Program-made: the position numbers and the translations under genes
Notes under the pieces: model-generated
Seen by the model: the letters and a program-made list of their open reading frames with translations, nothing else
What the model was told of the DNA's origin: nothing
The model's database searches: none
DNA from: Halococcus sediminicola
Lineage (GTDB): Archaea > Halobacteriota > Halobacteria > Halobacteriales > Halococcaceae
Length of the DNA: 64,000 nt
Assembly (NCBI RefSeq): GCF_000755245.1
Contig: NZ_BBMP01000001.1
Span: 62,001-126,000 of the forward strand
Direction: 5' to 3'
In this document: piece by piece, positions 8,893-18,439 of the stretch
How the letters are laid out: each line of letters begins with the position of its first letter
Position numbering within the stretch: position 1 is the first letter of the stretch

Positions 8893-9675
8893 ATGGTTGA
8901 TACCAAATCCCACGAAACGACGTCTGAAAGCGTCCTGCTTGAGGAGCTGACGTGGCCCAAAGTTGAGGCGGCTCTCGACGACGGTTCCACGACTGCGATC
9001 GTTCCGGTCGGGTCGACCGAACAGCATGGCCCGCACCTACCGCTGGCCACCGACGCGCTCATCGGCGAGGCAATCGGCGAGCGACTCGCCGACCGCCTCG
9101 GGGACGCCCTCGTTGCGCCCACGATACGGCCCGGCTGTTCGGGCCACCACATGGACTTCCCAGGGACAGTGTCGGTCCCTTCGTCGGTCCTTATCGACGT
9201 GCTGGACGCCTACTGCGAATCGCTCGCCATCCACGGTTTCGAGCACGTCGCGTTGCTCCCCTCGCACGGCGGGAACTTCGCGCCCGTTAACACCGCCGCC
9301 CCGGAAATCGCTCACGAGCACGACCTCAGCGTGATCGCGCTTGCGGACCTCGACCGGTACATGGAACTGATGAACGAGGGGATGGTCCACAGCGGAATCA
9401 ACCACGTCGAGCAGGTCATCCACGCGGGCGGGACCGAGACCTCAGCGGTGTTGGCGATCCGCGAGGACCTGGTGCGCGAGGACCGACTCGAATCCGGGTT
9501 CGAGGGTGAGATCGACGCGTCAATGCTTCTCTCGCGAGGGTTCCACGAACTCACCGAGAACGGCGTGCTCGGCGACCCGCGAGAATCGAGCGCCGAAGCG
9601 GGCGAGGCCATTCTGGAGACGGTTGCGGAATCGTACGCCGAGAGTATCCGCGAAGCGCGGGATGCGCTCGACTGA
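8893..9675 (+). CDS. Creatininase-family amidohydrolase, copy 1
   Basis: A 260-aa protein with the creatininase core: VPVGSTEQHGPHLPLATDAL (Glu, His and Asp metal ligands), TVSVPSS, LLPSHGGNF, and a late GGTETS with the remaining Glu. The family includes creatinine amidohydrolase, MftE peptidases and FAPy deformylases, all binuclear-metal amide hydrolases. The reading frame is open further upstream but overlaps the membrane-protein gene in another frame, so MVDTKSHETTSES was taken as the start. Last gene of the NCS1 operon. With transporter and DUF917/HyuA neighbours, hydrolysis of a cyclic or linear amide of a creatinine- or hydantoin-like substrate is the reasonable reading. A second family member lies at 62298-63101 in another operon. 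Confidence 0.87.
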   Translation: MVDTKSHETTSESVLLEELTWPKVEAALDDGSTTAIVPVGSTEQHGPHLPLATDALIGEAIGERLADRLGDALVAPTIRPGCSGHHMDFPGTVSVPSSVLIDVLDAYCESLAIHGFEHVALLPSHGGNFAPVNTAAPEIAHEHDLSVIALADLDRYMELMNEGMVHSGINHVEQVIHAGGTETSAVLAIREDLVREDRLESGFEGEIDASMLLSRGFHELTENGVLGDPRESSAEAGEAILETVAESYAESIREARDALD

Positions 9676-10012
9676 GCAGGAAGCGGTTGCGTCTGGCTGA
9701 GAGTCTATCATGGGTACGATAACGACACGCTGAGTAGTGAGGCAGAAGAAATGAATCTCGCGTAAGTACACCGTCGTTTTTTGACTGAGTCCTCGTTGGC
9801 CGTGCCCGCTCGAGCCTATCAAAAACGTCGGTGAAAAAGACCGACGGCTCGGCATTCCGTCTTACCGTCGGTGAAACGCCTCGCTTCGCTCGGCGTATGC
9901 TCCGCAAGATAGACTGTTTAGTTCGCACTATATTCACCAAATTCAGAATCCCAGTCGTCATATGTGTCCTAAATAATGGAGCCGTCATACCAACGACGGC
10001 GACGGCCGCCGA
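9676..10012. other. Intergenic stretch between convergent operons
   Basis: No convincing gene. A run of six T at about 9776-9781 on the plus strand, roughly 100 bases after the creatininase stop, could act as an oligo-T archaeal terminator. The translated frames contain short basic pieces but nothing I can assign to a family. Confidence 0.4.
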
Positions 10013-11791
10013 CTACCGCCACTCCTCGCGGAGTTCCCGGGTTGCCACCCGATCGACCTCCCCATCGTCGGTCAGGACCACACCGTAGTCCCCGCGGGCG
10101 CTCGCCCGCGAGACGTAGCCGTCGACTACGTCCTCGCGGACTGCCTCGGGGTCGCGGTCGAGCGGGTCGCCGTAGCCGCCACCGCCGCCCGAGCGGTTCG
10201 AGAGCACCTCCCTGGCCTCGAACCAGCCCTGCATCATCCCGGTGTACTGCTCATTCTCGGCCGGATCGTAGTCGTCATCGTTGTCAACCAAGAAGTTGAA
10301 CCGGTCGCGCCAGCCCTCCTTGCTGTTACTTTGGACGACCACGACGTTTCTGTCGCCGGACTCGCCGCCTTCAAGTCCCCAGCCGTCGGTCCGGGTCTTC
10401 TTGATCAGCGTGATCCCCTTCACGTCGTCGAGGAACTGGTAGTCGCGCCGGACGCCGAGGCCGCCGCGGTACTCACCGATGCCGCCCGAGTCTTCTCGGA
10501 GCTCGAGTCGGTTGAACCGGATCGGGATCTTATTCTCGAACACTTCAATGGGGATGTTCTTTACCCGGGTTTCGCTGATGTGCATCAACGCGTTCGCGCC
10601 GTCAAACCCGTCGGTCGCGCCCCATCCGACGCCTTCGTTCGAGGATTCGATGAGCATTTCACCAGTGTCGGGGTCCCGGGCCACTAGCACGATGCCACAG
10701 AGGTCCCCCCCTGAACTCGCCGGGACACGGTCGGGCATCCCCTTGGCAAGCGCCTCGTACACCAGTTCGACGCCCACGATGCCAGTCCAGATGGTGAACG
10801 TCGGCGCGGGGTAGGTTGCGTTGAACAGGTTCCCCGGCGGCGCGGTCACGTTGAGGGGCGCGTACTGCCCGGCGTTCGAGGGGTCGTCCGGCGTGGTCAG
10901 CGTCTTCAGACAGAGCTTGCAGATGGTTTCGGTCATCCCGTAGGGGAGGTTGACGGGGCCATCGACCTCCTTCGAGGAACCCGAGAAGTCAACCGAGAAA
11001 TTCTCGCCGTCGATAGTCACCTCAGCCTCTATCCGCACCGATTCGTCGTTGACGCCGTCGTTGTCGAGGTAGTCGACGGCGGTCCACGTGCCATCCGGGA
11101 GGTCGGCGACACCCTCGCGAGACGTGCGCCGACCGTGATTAAGGATGCTGTCAACCGCGGCGTCGACGGTGTCGGACCCGTACTTCTCATGGAGTTCCCG
11201 GAGACGCTTCTTACCCGTATTGAGCGCCGCGATCTGGGCGTTCACGTCGCCAATGACCTTCTTGGGCGTTCGGGAGTTGTACCGCAGGAGTTCGAAGATT
11301 TCCCGGTCGGGTTCGCCGCCCTTGTAGATCTTCGTCCCCGGGAACACCATCCCCTCCTGATGAACATCGGTTGAGTCAATGACGTAGCCCGAGTCCTTCG
11401 CGCCGAGGTCGAGCCAGTGGGCGCGAATCACGGCGTACCCCACGCGCTCGTCGTCGTGGAAGATGGGCGAGAACAGGCAGACGTCGAGGGTGTGGGCCGA
11501 ACTCCAGTAGGGGTAGTTCATGATCACGATGTCGCCCTGTTCGAGGTTCTCCTCACCCACGTACTCAACGCCCTTTTCCAGTCCGTAGTCATTCGCGCCG
11601 AGGAACATCGTGAGGCCGGGCGAGTCGGCAACGAGGTTCATCTCCGCGTCGTACAGCGAGATACCGAAGTCGAGAATCTCGTAGATGATGGTGTTGTATG
11701 CTGTCCGGACGAGCGTGCGTTGCATCTCGTTGGCCGCCGACGAGAGGTAGTTGCGGATCACCTCGACCGTGGCTGCGTCCACGTCGCTCAT
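10013..11791 (-). CDS. hyuB: Hydantoinase B/oxoprolinase family protein
   Basis: A 592-aa HyuB protein of full family length. The N-terminal VEVIRNYLSSAANEMQRTLV and the GISLYDAEMNLVADSPG segment are typical, followed by GDIVIMNYPYWSSAHTLDV (metal-binding region), GRRTSREGVADLPDG, VDFSGSS, and the C-terminal GGIGEYRGGLGVRRDYQFL and SGGGGGYGDPLDRDP blocks. HyuB supplies the hydrolytic half of ATP-dependent hydantoinase/oxoprolinase enzymes. Its ATG overlaps the last base of the HyuA stop, so the pair is co-translated. It stands with its back to the creatininase gene (convergent). Likely substrates are hydantoins or oxoprolines; acetone carboxylase relatives share the fold, so the exact substrate is open. 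Confidence 0.9.
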   Translation of the reverse strand: MSDVDAATVEVIRNYLSSAANEMQRTLVRTAYNTIIYEILDFGISLYDAEMNLVADSPGLTMFLGANDYGLEKGVEYVGEENLEQGDIVIMNYPYWSSAHTLDVCLFSPIFHDDERVGYAVIRAHWLDLGAKDSGYVIDSTDVHQEGMVFPGTKIYKGGEPDREIFELLRYNSRTPKKVIGDVNAQIAALNTGKKRLRELHEKYGSDTVDAAVDSILNHGRRTSREGVADLPDGTWTAVDYLDNDGVNDESVRIEAEVTIDGENFSVDFSGSSKEVDGPVNLPYGMTETICKLCLKTLTTPDDPSNAGQYAPLNVTAPPGNLFNATYPAPTFTIWTGIVGVELVYEALAKGMPDRVPASSGGDLCGIVLVARDPDTGEMLIESSNEGVGWGATDGFDGANALMHISETRVKNIPIEVFENKIPIRFNRLELREDSGGIGEYRGGLGVRRDYQFLDDVKGITLIKKTRTDGWGLEGGESGDRNVVVVQSNSKEGWRDRFNFLVDNDDDYDPAENEQYTGMMQGWFEAREVLSNRSGGGGGYGDPLDRDPEAVREDVVDGYVSRASARGDYGVVLTDDGEVDRVATRELREEWR

Positions 11792-13839
11792 CAGGCCACC
11801 TCCGAGATGATGAGCTGACCGTATGAGTCGACGACCGCCTCCTGGTCCGAGTGGAACACCGCGGTGGTCGTGGGTTCGCGCACGATGGCCGGGCCCGGAA
11901 CAGTCTCGCCCGCTGCGATCTTCGTCCGGTCGTACACGTCGAACTCGACCATTGCGTCGGCCGCGAAGCAGTACGCCTCCCGACTGCCGACGCGAGTGTC
12001 ACCGGCGGTGGGAGTCTCGTTGGCGTCGCCACTATCGGCGCGGGTGAGTCTGGGCTTGCGTGTCTCGCCGACGCCGCGAACGCGGAGATGGACGGCCTCC
12101 GCGGAGTTATCCATCGTGTGGCCGTACCGCCGCTCGTGCTGATCGGCGAAGCGGTCGGCGAGTTCCTCGATGCTGTCGAGTCCGTCCGCAGGAACCGCGA
12201 CGGTGTGTTCTTGCCCGACGTACCGCATCTCAACCGAGCGCTCGGTATGGCGATCAGCCTCGTCGAACCCCTCGTCGGCGAGCGTCTTGTGAGCGTCAGC
12301 TTCGAGCGACTCGAACGACGCGTCGAGGTCCGTGATATCGATGTCGGAGATCGGCACGAGTTCGGTCTGCGAAAAGTCGTACACTACATTGGTCATCTGC
12401 ATACCGTACGCCGAGAACACCGACGGTGCGGTCGGGAGCACGACCTCCTTCGTGCCAAGTTCGCGCGCCAACAGCGGGACGAACATCGGCCCTGCGCCGC
12501 CGTAGCCGACCATCGAGAAATCCCGGGGGTCCAGACCCTTCTCGACTGTGACCTCCCGGAGCGTTCCCACGGTGTTGGCGAGCGTCACGTCGAAGACACC
12601 CCGGCTGACCTCGGTCACGGTCGAGTCAAGCGGGTCGGCGAGTTTCTCCCGGATGCCGCGCCGGGTCTCCTCGGCAGCAAGGGACATCTCGCCGCCGAGA
12701 AACGATTCGGGGTCGATGTAGCCCAGCGCGAGCGCGGCGTCGGTTAGCGTTGGGTCCTCACCGCCTTGGCCGTAGCAGATCGGGCCGGGATCTGCGCCTG
12801 CACTCTTCGGACCGACACGCAGGATCTCGCCGTCGAGCCACGCGATACTCCCGCCGCCAGCACCAATGGTCCGGATGTCGTACACCGGGATCATCACCTG
12901 GAGATCACCCAGCGACGCCTCGTACTCGATGGTTGCCGAGCCATCCTCGACCACGCAGGCGTCGAGGCTGGTCCCGCCCATGTCGACTGCGATTACATCC
13001 TCGCGATCGGTCGCCTCACCCACCGTCGCGGAGCCAATGATGCCGCCCGCTGGTCCCGAGAGGATGGTGTGGACGGGCGCGGTCTTCGCATTGTCGGCGG
13101 CCAGCGCACCCCCGCCTGAACGGGTAATGAAGAAGTTCCCGTCAAATCCCCGGTTCTGGAGACCCGCTGCGAGGCGGTCGACGTACCGCTCAAAGATCGG
13201 CTTGATGTACGCGTCGAGAACTGTCGTCGAGGTGCGCTCGTACTCGCGGTACTCGCCCGTGATATCTTGAGATATCGACACGCTCACTTCTGGCTGGGCG
13301 TCCTTGATCACGGCGGCCGCCCGCCGCTCGTGCTCGTCGTTTTGGTAGGAGTGGAGTAAGCAGACCGCGATGGCGTCGACTCCCTGCTCGTCGACGAGCT
13401 GGTTCGCTGCGTCGCGGACGGCATCCTCGTTGAGCGGTTCGATCTCCTTGCCGTCGGCTGACAGCCGCCCGGGAACGCCGACTCGGTGACGACGATCGAC
13501 TAGCGACTCGGGTTTTTGGTACGGTACCGTGTACATGTGTTCTTTCGGTCGGTCGTACCGTGCGATCTCGAACACATCCGCGAACCCATCGTTGGTGACG
13601 ATGCCGGTCGTGGCACCCTCGCGTTCGAGAAACGCGTTGATGCCAAGCGTCGTGCCGTGGACGAACGTGTTCACCGACGACAGGTCCACGTCCAGTTTCT
13701 CAACAGCGGCCAGAACGCCGCGCGTCGGGTCCTCCTCGGTCGTGGGGGCCTTCTCGAGACGCGTTTCCCCGGTCTTCTGGTCAAAGACGACTGCATCGAC
13801 GAATGTCCCACCAATGTCGATTGCTAATTGTTGACTCAT
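11791..13839 (-). CDS. hyuA: Hydantoinase A/oxoprolinase family protein
   Basis: A 682-aa HyuA protein starting MSQQLAIDIGGTFVDAVVFD, with the ASKHA nucleotide-binding motif at once. Other landmarks are HGTTLGINAFLEREGATTG, LSGPAGGIIGSATVGE and IAVDMGGTSLDACVVEDG (second phosphate loop), GAGGGSIAWLDGEILRVGP, GPKSAGADPGPICYG, and MVGYGGAGPMFVPLLARELG. A 12-residue upstream extension was rejected because the family motif begins immediately after this ATG. With HyuB it should form the heteromeric ATP-dependent ring-opening hydantoinase. It is distinct from the short HyuA-like protein at 4066-5667, so the locus encodes two different HyuA-type systems. Confidence 0.9.
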   Translation of the reverse strand: MSQQLAIDIGGTFVDAVVFDQKTGETRLEKAPTTEEDPTRGVLAAVEKLDVDLSSVNTFVHGTTLGINAFLEREGATTGIVTNDGFADVFEIARYDRPKEHMYTVPYQKPESLVDRRHRVGVPGRLSADGKEIEPLNEDAVRDAANQLVDEQGVDAIAVCLLHSYQNDEHERRAAAVIKDAQPEVSVSISQDITGEYREYERTSTTVLDAYIKPIFERYVDRLAAGLQNRGFDGNFFITRSGGGALAADNAKTAPVHTILSGPAGGIIGSATVGEATDREDVIAVDMGGTSLDACVVEDGSATIEYEASLGDLQVMIPVYDIRTIGAGGGSIAWLDGEILRVGPKSAGADPGPICYGQGGEDPTLTDAALALGYIDPESFLGGEMSLAAEETRRGIREKLADPLDSTVTEVSRGVFDVTLANTVGTLREVTVEKGLDPRDFSMVGYGGAGPMFVPLLARELGTKEVVLPTAPSVFSAYGMQMTNVVYDFSQTELVPISDIDITDLDASFESLEADAHKTLADEGFDEADRHTERSVEMRYVGQEHTVAVPADGLDSIEELADRFADQHERRYGHTMDNSAEAVHLRVRGVGETRKPRLTRADSGDANETPTAGDTRVGSREAYCFAADAMVEFDVYDRTKIAAGETVPGPAIVREPTTTAVFHSDQEAVVDSYGQLIISEVA

Positions 13840-13899
13840 GTGTATCTCGAGCGAACGTACATAGGAGGACAGCAAAAATCTATCCCCCCAATTGGTACG

Positions 13900-14700
13900 G
13901 GTGGTGAGAAGTGCCCGGGTAAAGTACTGCCACTACCTGCTGCTTCCGCGTTCGGATTTCTACGCCGCCGTTTGAGTCGCTTGGTCTGGCGCGTCCAGCA
14001 CTTTTGGCACATCTGTCGTAGATGGATTGCTGGCTGGGGAAACCTCAGTTCGGGACGCTGCTTTTTCGCGAACACCGTCGCGTAGCTGTCTTGGAGGTGG
14101 AGGTCCTCCCAGCGAAGCCCTCGGGAATTTCATCGCTTCTGTCACGAAGAACTTTCACATCTCGCACTCCGGAATATGATAGAAGATACACCAAAGCACG
14201 GTCGTGGCAGGTCTTGATCGCCGCCTCTCGATCCTCACCAATATCGTTGATCGCGGTGCTCGTCCACTCGTCGACGAATGTGGTGAGCCACTGTCGATCT
14301 TCAGCGAACCAGGCCCGCAAGTCACCGCTCTTGTGACCGCCGTCGTCGAGGATGGGTTCAGTTGTGTTGTGGCGCTGGGCGACGTTTTTGGCGAGGTGGC
14401 CCTCGCGGACGGCCCAGCTGCAGAACGGTGAGACATACGTGTAGTAGGTGCGTACCGTTCTCGAGGTCAGCCCTAGCGAGCGTACTCACGAAGGTAGCCC
14501 GAGTCCAACTCATCGAACGTCGTTGGACTGTCCTCGTGACCAATGAGGAAATCGACGAACCGATCGAGTTCCCGGCCCGCGTCCTAGCGGTAGTTGCCGC
14601 TCTCGCCACCCTGGCCTTTACCCTTATCCGTCCAGAAATCCTCGAGGACCGCCTCAATCTGCACCACGCTATAAGCCTCCACTACATTCGCTGGTTCGAG
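13900..14700 (-). pseudogene. Decayed tyrosine recombinase (phage/plasmid-type integrase)
   Basis: The minus strand, read across several frames, gives ordered integrase pieces: FWTDKGKG, DAGRELDRFVDFLIGHEDSP, TFDELDSGYLREYAR (SAM-like core-binding domain), VRTYYTYVS, SWAVREGHLAKNVAQRHN, WFAEDRQWLTTFVDEW, KTCHDRALVYLLSYSGVR (the catalytic-Arg box region, here GVRDV) and a weak FAKKQRPELRFPQPAI. Stops near 14586 and 14475 and frameshifts near 14430 and 14110 break it; the C-terminal HxLRH and catalytic Tyr regions are not found. Such integrases are common on haloarchaeal plasmids and proviruses. It marks a dead mobile-element boundary right after the hydantoinase operon. Confidence 0.75.
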
Positions 14701-15064
14701 CACTGTTCTCGCGGCGAGTAACCCGGGTTCTGAGTCGTTGCATCTGGTGTGCTGTGGGGGAGGGCGGCGCTGCGGATAAGTCTACATGTCCTTATTGGAC
14801 TAAGCACGAGTAAACACTAAATCCGCCAATTCTACCGATTCCAGCCATCTTGGGCACAGTAGAGCCTGAAACGCTACTTATAAACTACAGAGAGCTATAC
14901 ACAATTCGCGACAGAGATATTGAGAATACGCGTCTAATAGAGCAGAAATTAACGGTAATTACGGTCGAAGTGGGGACAGAGAGACAATGATTGCAAAGGA
15001 AACTCGATTTTCATCCTCGATTCATTATATTCCGGACTAAGGTGATATAGCCGACACTCACAAG
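14701..15064. other. AT-rich spacer between two mobile-element relics
   Basis: No gene is supported. The DNA is distinctly more AT-rich than the flanking operons and contains several stop-dense frames. A single half-site resembling the TTCCG repeat (ATTCCGGACTAAGG) occurs near 15027, but there is no matching second half. Confidence 0.4.
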
Positions 15065-15717
15065 AAGGCGGGCGCGACGAGCGAACCAGAGTTCTATCCG
15101 ACTCCGCTTTGCGGGGCTCTCGCTCCGAAAAATCATGATGATTCTTGATCCTCTCGGCATTGACCGCTCGCATGGAGCGGTCTGGGATTGGACCACCGCC
15201 TCGCAGACGGTCAGGAGGATTCGTCCCGGAGTGCTCCGCGGCGGGTCGCCATTAACGAGACAGCGATTCAGATCGGCTCCGTGTGGCGAGGTGTTACGCC
15301 GCAATCGACCTCGATTCGATAGTCGTGCTGGACGTTGAAATTTTCAGCCGCCGCGGAACCGATCCCGCGTCATTCACCAGAGCTCTGCTCTTGTGCAGCA
15401 CATCAGACGGTTCGCGTTCTGAAGACGGCGTTCCTTTCGCGTCTTGCGGAGCATCACGTCCTTTCGGAGGCGGAGCTGCTGGTCGACAGTTTCGGCTATT
15501 GGACCGCTCTGTCACGACTGAGCGGTCAGTCGAGTATAGCGGCCGGAGCCACAGTGAGCAGTGGTTCTAGATACTCAAACAGCGGACGAACCACTTCTAT
15601 ACGACATGGAACGGCGGTCCGGCCAGCACTCGGCGCTAGCTCCAGCGGTTCGTTCATTACTACAACACGCAACGACCAAATCAAGCGCTCAACGGCCACC
15701 CGGTAGAGAAGACGTAA
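15065..15717 (+). pseudogene. Decayed IS6-type DDE transposase (central and C-terminal part)
   Basis: Plus-strand frames yield, in order, LRFAGLSLRKIMMILDPLGI, DRSHGAVWDWT, a VDETAIQIGSVW-like stretch in a shifted frame, LDVEIFSRRGTDPASF, VDSFGYWTALSRL, and a tail WNGGPAS...RFVHYYNTQRPNQALNGH ending in a stop at 15715. This matches the catalytic region and characteristic C-terminus of haloarchaeal IS6-like transposases. Multiple frameshifts make it non-functional, and inverted ends could not be delimited. Two further fragments of the same family lie near 30.1 kb and 56.4 kb. Confidence 0.7.
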
Positions 15718-15753
15718 TTAGATAGCGTCTTACCTTATCGTTTTTCGACCATA

Positions 15754-17118
15754 TCACATGTTTTCGTGGTCGGGCGTCGTCGTAACGTCGCCAAACACGT
15801 ACTGTACGACGAATCCGGCGAAGAGTGCCGCGATAGTGAGGCCGGCCGCCACCGGATAATCGACTGAGAGCCCGATAGCAAGAAGTGTAAGAAAGGTTAG
15901 CGCGATGGCGGCGGTGAGGAGGCCGCCCGGCGCACGGAAGGCCGGTGTGACGTCTGTTCGGTGGACGCGGAGCCCGACGAACGACGCGATGTTGATTGCG
16001 TACGGGAGCACAGTGCCGACAAGCGCAGCGAGCACGATCCCGCCGACGACTTGCTTGCCGATGACGACGGCCGCGGCGGCGATAGCGACGACACAGAGCG
16101 CGACGTAGGGGGCGTTCGTCCGGTCGCTCGTCGCGGCGAACGCAGTCGGGAATGTGTCGCGCTCGGCGAGCGCGCGGAGGACGCGCGCGGAGCCGGTCAT
16201 CCCGACGAGCATCGTGGTGAAGATGGCGACGAGCGCCGCGACGGGCAGCGCGTAGTTCGCGAGGAATGGGAGCCCCGCATCAACGACGACCGCCGAGAGT
16301 GGCGTGACCATCACGAGGTTCCCGTTCGCGAACGCGCTCGGCTGGACGGTGATGTGGAGCGCGACCACCACTGTCGTGTAGAGCAGCGTGGTGATGAGAA
16401 GACTCCCGATGATCGCACGCGGGATCGTCCACGCCGGGTGTTTCACCTCGCCCGCAGCTGCAGGGACAACCGTCCACGCACCGTAGCCGGTGATCGCGAC
16501 GCCGACAGCGGCGAGGAACTGCGTGCTGCTCCCAGTAACGAAAGGCGTAGTGTTCGTGGGCTCGCCATTCGCAAATCCGAGAGCCGCGACCGCCATGAGA
16601 ATTGCGAGGATGAATGCGGTGAGAACGAAGTTCGTGTGTTTGGTCACGTCGATCCCGGCGAGCGTGACGCCAAGACTCGCGACGATCGCAAGCAAACCAA
16701 ACAGCGCAGTGTGAGAACGAACCCCCGCCAGCGACGGGATCGCACCCAAGTAGTTCGCGACGTACCACGCGGAGACGGCGACACCGAACACCCAGCCGAG
16801 CGCGTATGACGTCCCTTCAAGATACGAAAAGAACTGTCTGACGAGCCCGTTCGATCCGAGGGTTTCGGCTGGGAAGACCGCCGGCCCACCGGAGTGGGGG
16901 AACGCGGTCGCGAGCTCGGTGTAACAGAGCGCGATACTCACCATCCCGACACCGGCGACGAGCCATGCGAGGATCGCCGCCGGGCCGATCCATTGGCCGG
17001 TGAAGGCGGGATAGAAGAATACCGCCGAACCGATCATTCCGCCAACACTCAACAACAGTAGGTCGTGGAGGCCGACTGTCCGCGGGAGGTCGTCCGAGGT
17101 TTCGCCAATTTGTGGCAT
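15754..17118 (-). CDS. APC-superfamily amino-acid permease
   Basis: A 454-aa transporter with about 12 hydrophobic segments. Near the N-terminus it has the APC signature GLHDLLLLSVGGMIGSAVFF (the unwound helix-1 region) followed by GPAAILAWLVAGVGMVSIAL and ELATAFPHSGGPAVFPAETL. The start MPQIGETSDDLP was chosen because the sequence upstream has no family character. Expected to move amino acids or amines across the cytoplasmic membrane. It stands alone on the minus strand, divergent from npdG across about 320 bases, with dead IS DNA on its other side. Substrate is not deducible; the hydantoinase neighbourhood would suit amino-acid handling. Confidence 0.87.
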   Translation of the reverse strand: MPQIGETSDDLPRTVGLHDLLLLSVGGMIGSAVFFYPAFTGQWIGPAAILAWLVAGVGMVSIALCYTELATAFPHSGGPAVFPAETLGSNGLVRQFFSYLEGTSYALGWVFGVAVSAWYVANYLGAIPSLAGVRSHTALFGLLAIVASLGVTLAGIDVTKHTNFVLTAFILAILMAVAALGFANGEPTNTTPFVTGSSTQFLAAVGVAITGYGAWTVVPAAAGEVKHPAWTIPRAIIGSLLITTLLYTTVVVALHITVQPSAFANGNLVMVTPLSAVVVDAGLPFLANYALPVAALVAIFTTMLVGMTGSARVLRALAERDTFPTAFAATSDRTNAPYVALCVVAIAAAAVVIGKQVVGGIVLAALVGTVLPYAINIASFVGLRVHRTDVTPAFRAPGGLLTAAIALTFLTLLAIGLSVDYPVAAGLTIAALFAGFVVQYVFGDVTTTPDHENM

Positions 17119-17410
17119 CCTATTTGGTTTGGATGGGGCAGAGGCAATTAATCGTACCGTATAGCTGTTATCAACGAAATTATCTGTTTGCCGGGATTGC
17201 GTGTGGGAGCCTGTCGCGGTCAAAGACCTTATGTTCAAGAAAGAGGGATCGGGCCGACCGATGATCTTCAAGTCGTCGTTTATGCAGTGGAGAAGTTCTC
17301 CTAACCGGAGCGCACCGCCACGATAATTCACTCATAAATCCCTTACTGATTGAAATCAATATATTCTGTAAATAAATCATCTCTATCCAGATATAGCCAC
17401 TGTCATTACG

Positions 17411-17416
17411 TTTATA
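17411..17416 (+). promoter_or_regulatory. TATA box of npdG
   Basis: TTTATA centred about 27 bases before the npdG ATG, the spacing expected for a leaderless haloarchaeal transcript starting at or next to the start codon. Confidence 0.5.
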
Positions 17417-17439
17417 CAGTTGCTACTCGGAAGAGTGAT

Positions 17440-18108
17440 ATGCGAATCGCACTACTCGGCGGTACCGGTAACATTGGTGAAGGACTGGCGCTCCGATGGG
17501 CGCAAGACACCGACCACGAAATAGTAATAGGTTCCCGAAACGCGGAGAAAGGCATGACTCGGGCGAGGGACTACCGTAATCGTCTGAGCGAGCACGGTGT
17601 CGAGGCCGACCTCTCAGGAACGAGCAACACGGGTGCCGCGGCGGGGAGCCGTGTCGTCGTGACAAGCGTCCCGCCCGCTTATGCTGCCGACACGATTGAG
17701 GCAGTGCGCGACGACCTCGCGGACAAAGCAATCGTTGTCAGCCCTGCAGTAGGGATGGTACGCGACGAGACTGGATTCCACTACGACGCACCAGAAGCGG
17801 GCAGCATTGCGGAGACAGTCGCGGCCGCCACACCTGACGGGGTCCCGGTCGTGAGCGCGTTCCAGAATCTTGCAGCGGGCGCGCTCACCGATCTCAGCAA
17901 CGAACTCAATCTTGATGTCGTGATCTCGGGTGACGACGCCGAAGCGAGGAATGTCCTCAAGAAGCTCGCTGAGGAGATCAATGGATTACGCGCGCTTGAC
18001 GCCGGTGCGCTCGCAAACAGTGCAGAGATCGAGAGCATCACACCGTTGCTCATCAATCTCGCGATGTACAACGACGGGATGCACGATCTTGGTATACAAT
18101 TCAGATAG
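17440..18108 (+). CDS. npdG: F420H2:NADP+ oxidoreductase (NADPH-dependent F420 reductase)
   Basis: A 222-aa protein starting MRIALLGGTGNIGEGLALRW, the N-terminal NADP-binding Rossmann motif, with SRNAEKG immediately after as in the family. VVVTSVPPAYAADTI, AVGMVRDETGFHY, VVSAFQNLAAGALTDL and the ending NLAMYNDGMHDLGIQF all match archaeal NpdG/Fno. Length is normal, so the gene appears intact although transposase debris begins directly after it. It transfers hydride between NADPH and coenzyme F420, supplying F420H2 to F420-dependent enzymes such as the LLM-class oxidoreductase at 53756-54706. A TTTATA box about 27 bases upstream supports this start and a leaderless message. Confidence 0.9.
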   Translation: MRIALLGGTGNIGEGLALRWAQDTDHEIVIGSRNAEKGMTRARDYRNRLSEHGVEADLSGTSNTGAAAGSRVVVTSVPPAYAADTIEAVRDDLADKAIVVSPAVGMVRDETGFHYDAPEAGSIAETVAAATPDGVPVVSAFQNLAAGALTDLSNELNLDVVISGDDAEARNVLKKLAEEINGLRALDAGALANSAEIESITPLLINLAMYNDGMHDLGIQFR

Positions 18109-18439
18109 GAAGAAGGGTGGAATTCCCAATGGGTTGTTGAGAGTTGCGAGACGGGTTGACGTACAACACGTTCTGTGACCTCATTGATGAGACGTTTGGT
18201 GCTATCCTGAAATGGTTTGAGGATCGCCTCGCGGAGACGATCCAATTCGGTGGCTGGTCTCCGTCTGCAAAATCATCAAGTGTGGTCTATTTATCCGTTG
18301 CCCCAACCTTCTGCATCGTGCGGAGATACGTATCGCTGTGAGGTATCTTCGACCAGTCGCTCAGTCGATCGAAACGACAACGTAGTCCATCTGTTCTGAT
18401 ATCCGACAAACCCAGATGTTTTATCGCTCGAAGAACCCC
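18109..18439. other. Spacer downstream of npdG
   Basis: No supported gene. Plus-strand frames contain a coding-like stretch (FCDLIDETFGAILKWFEDRL, about 18165-18230) that ends without a recognisable domain; it may belong to the element whose transposase relic follows. I cannot assign it. Confidence 0.35.

Noticed and set aside
11851-12747. 298-codon plus-strand frame inside hyuA
   Set aside because: Mirror frame of hyuA; no family motif, and hyuA is unmistakable on the other strand.
15961-16809. 282-codon plus-strand frame inside the APC permease
   Set aside because: Asp/Arg-rich antisense of membrane helices; typical shadow.
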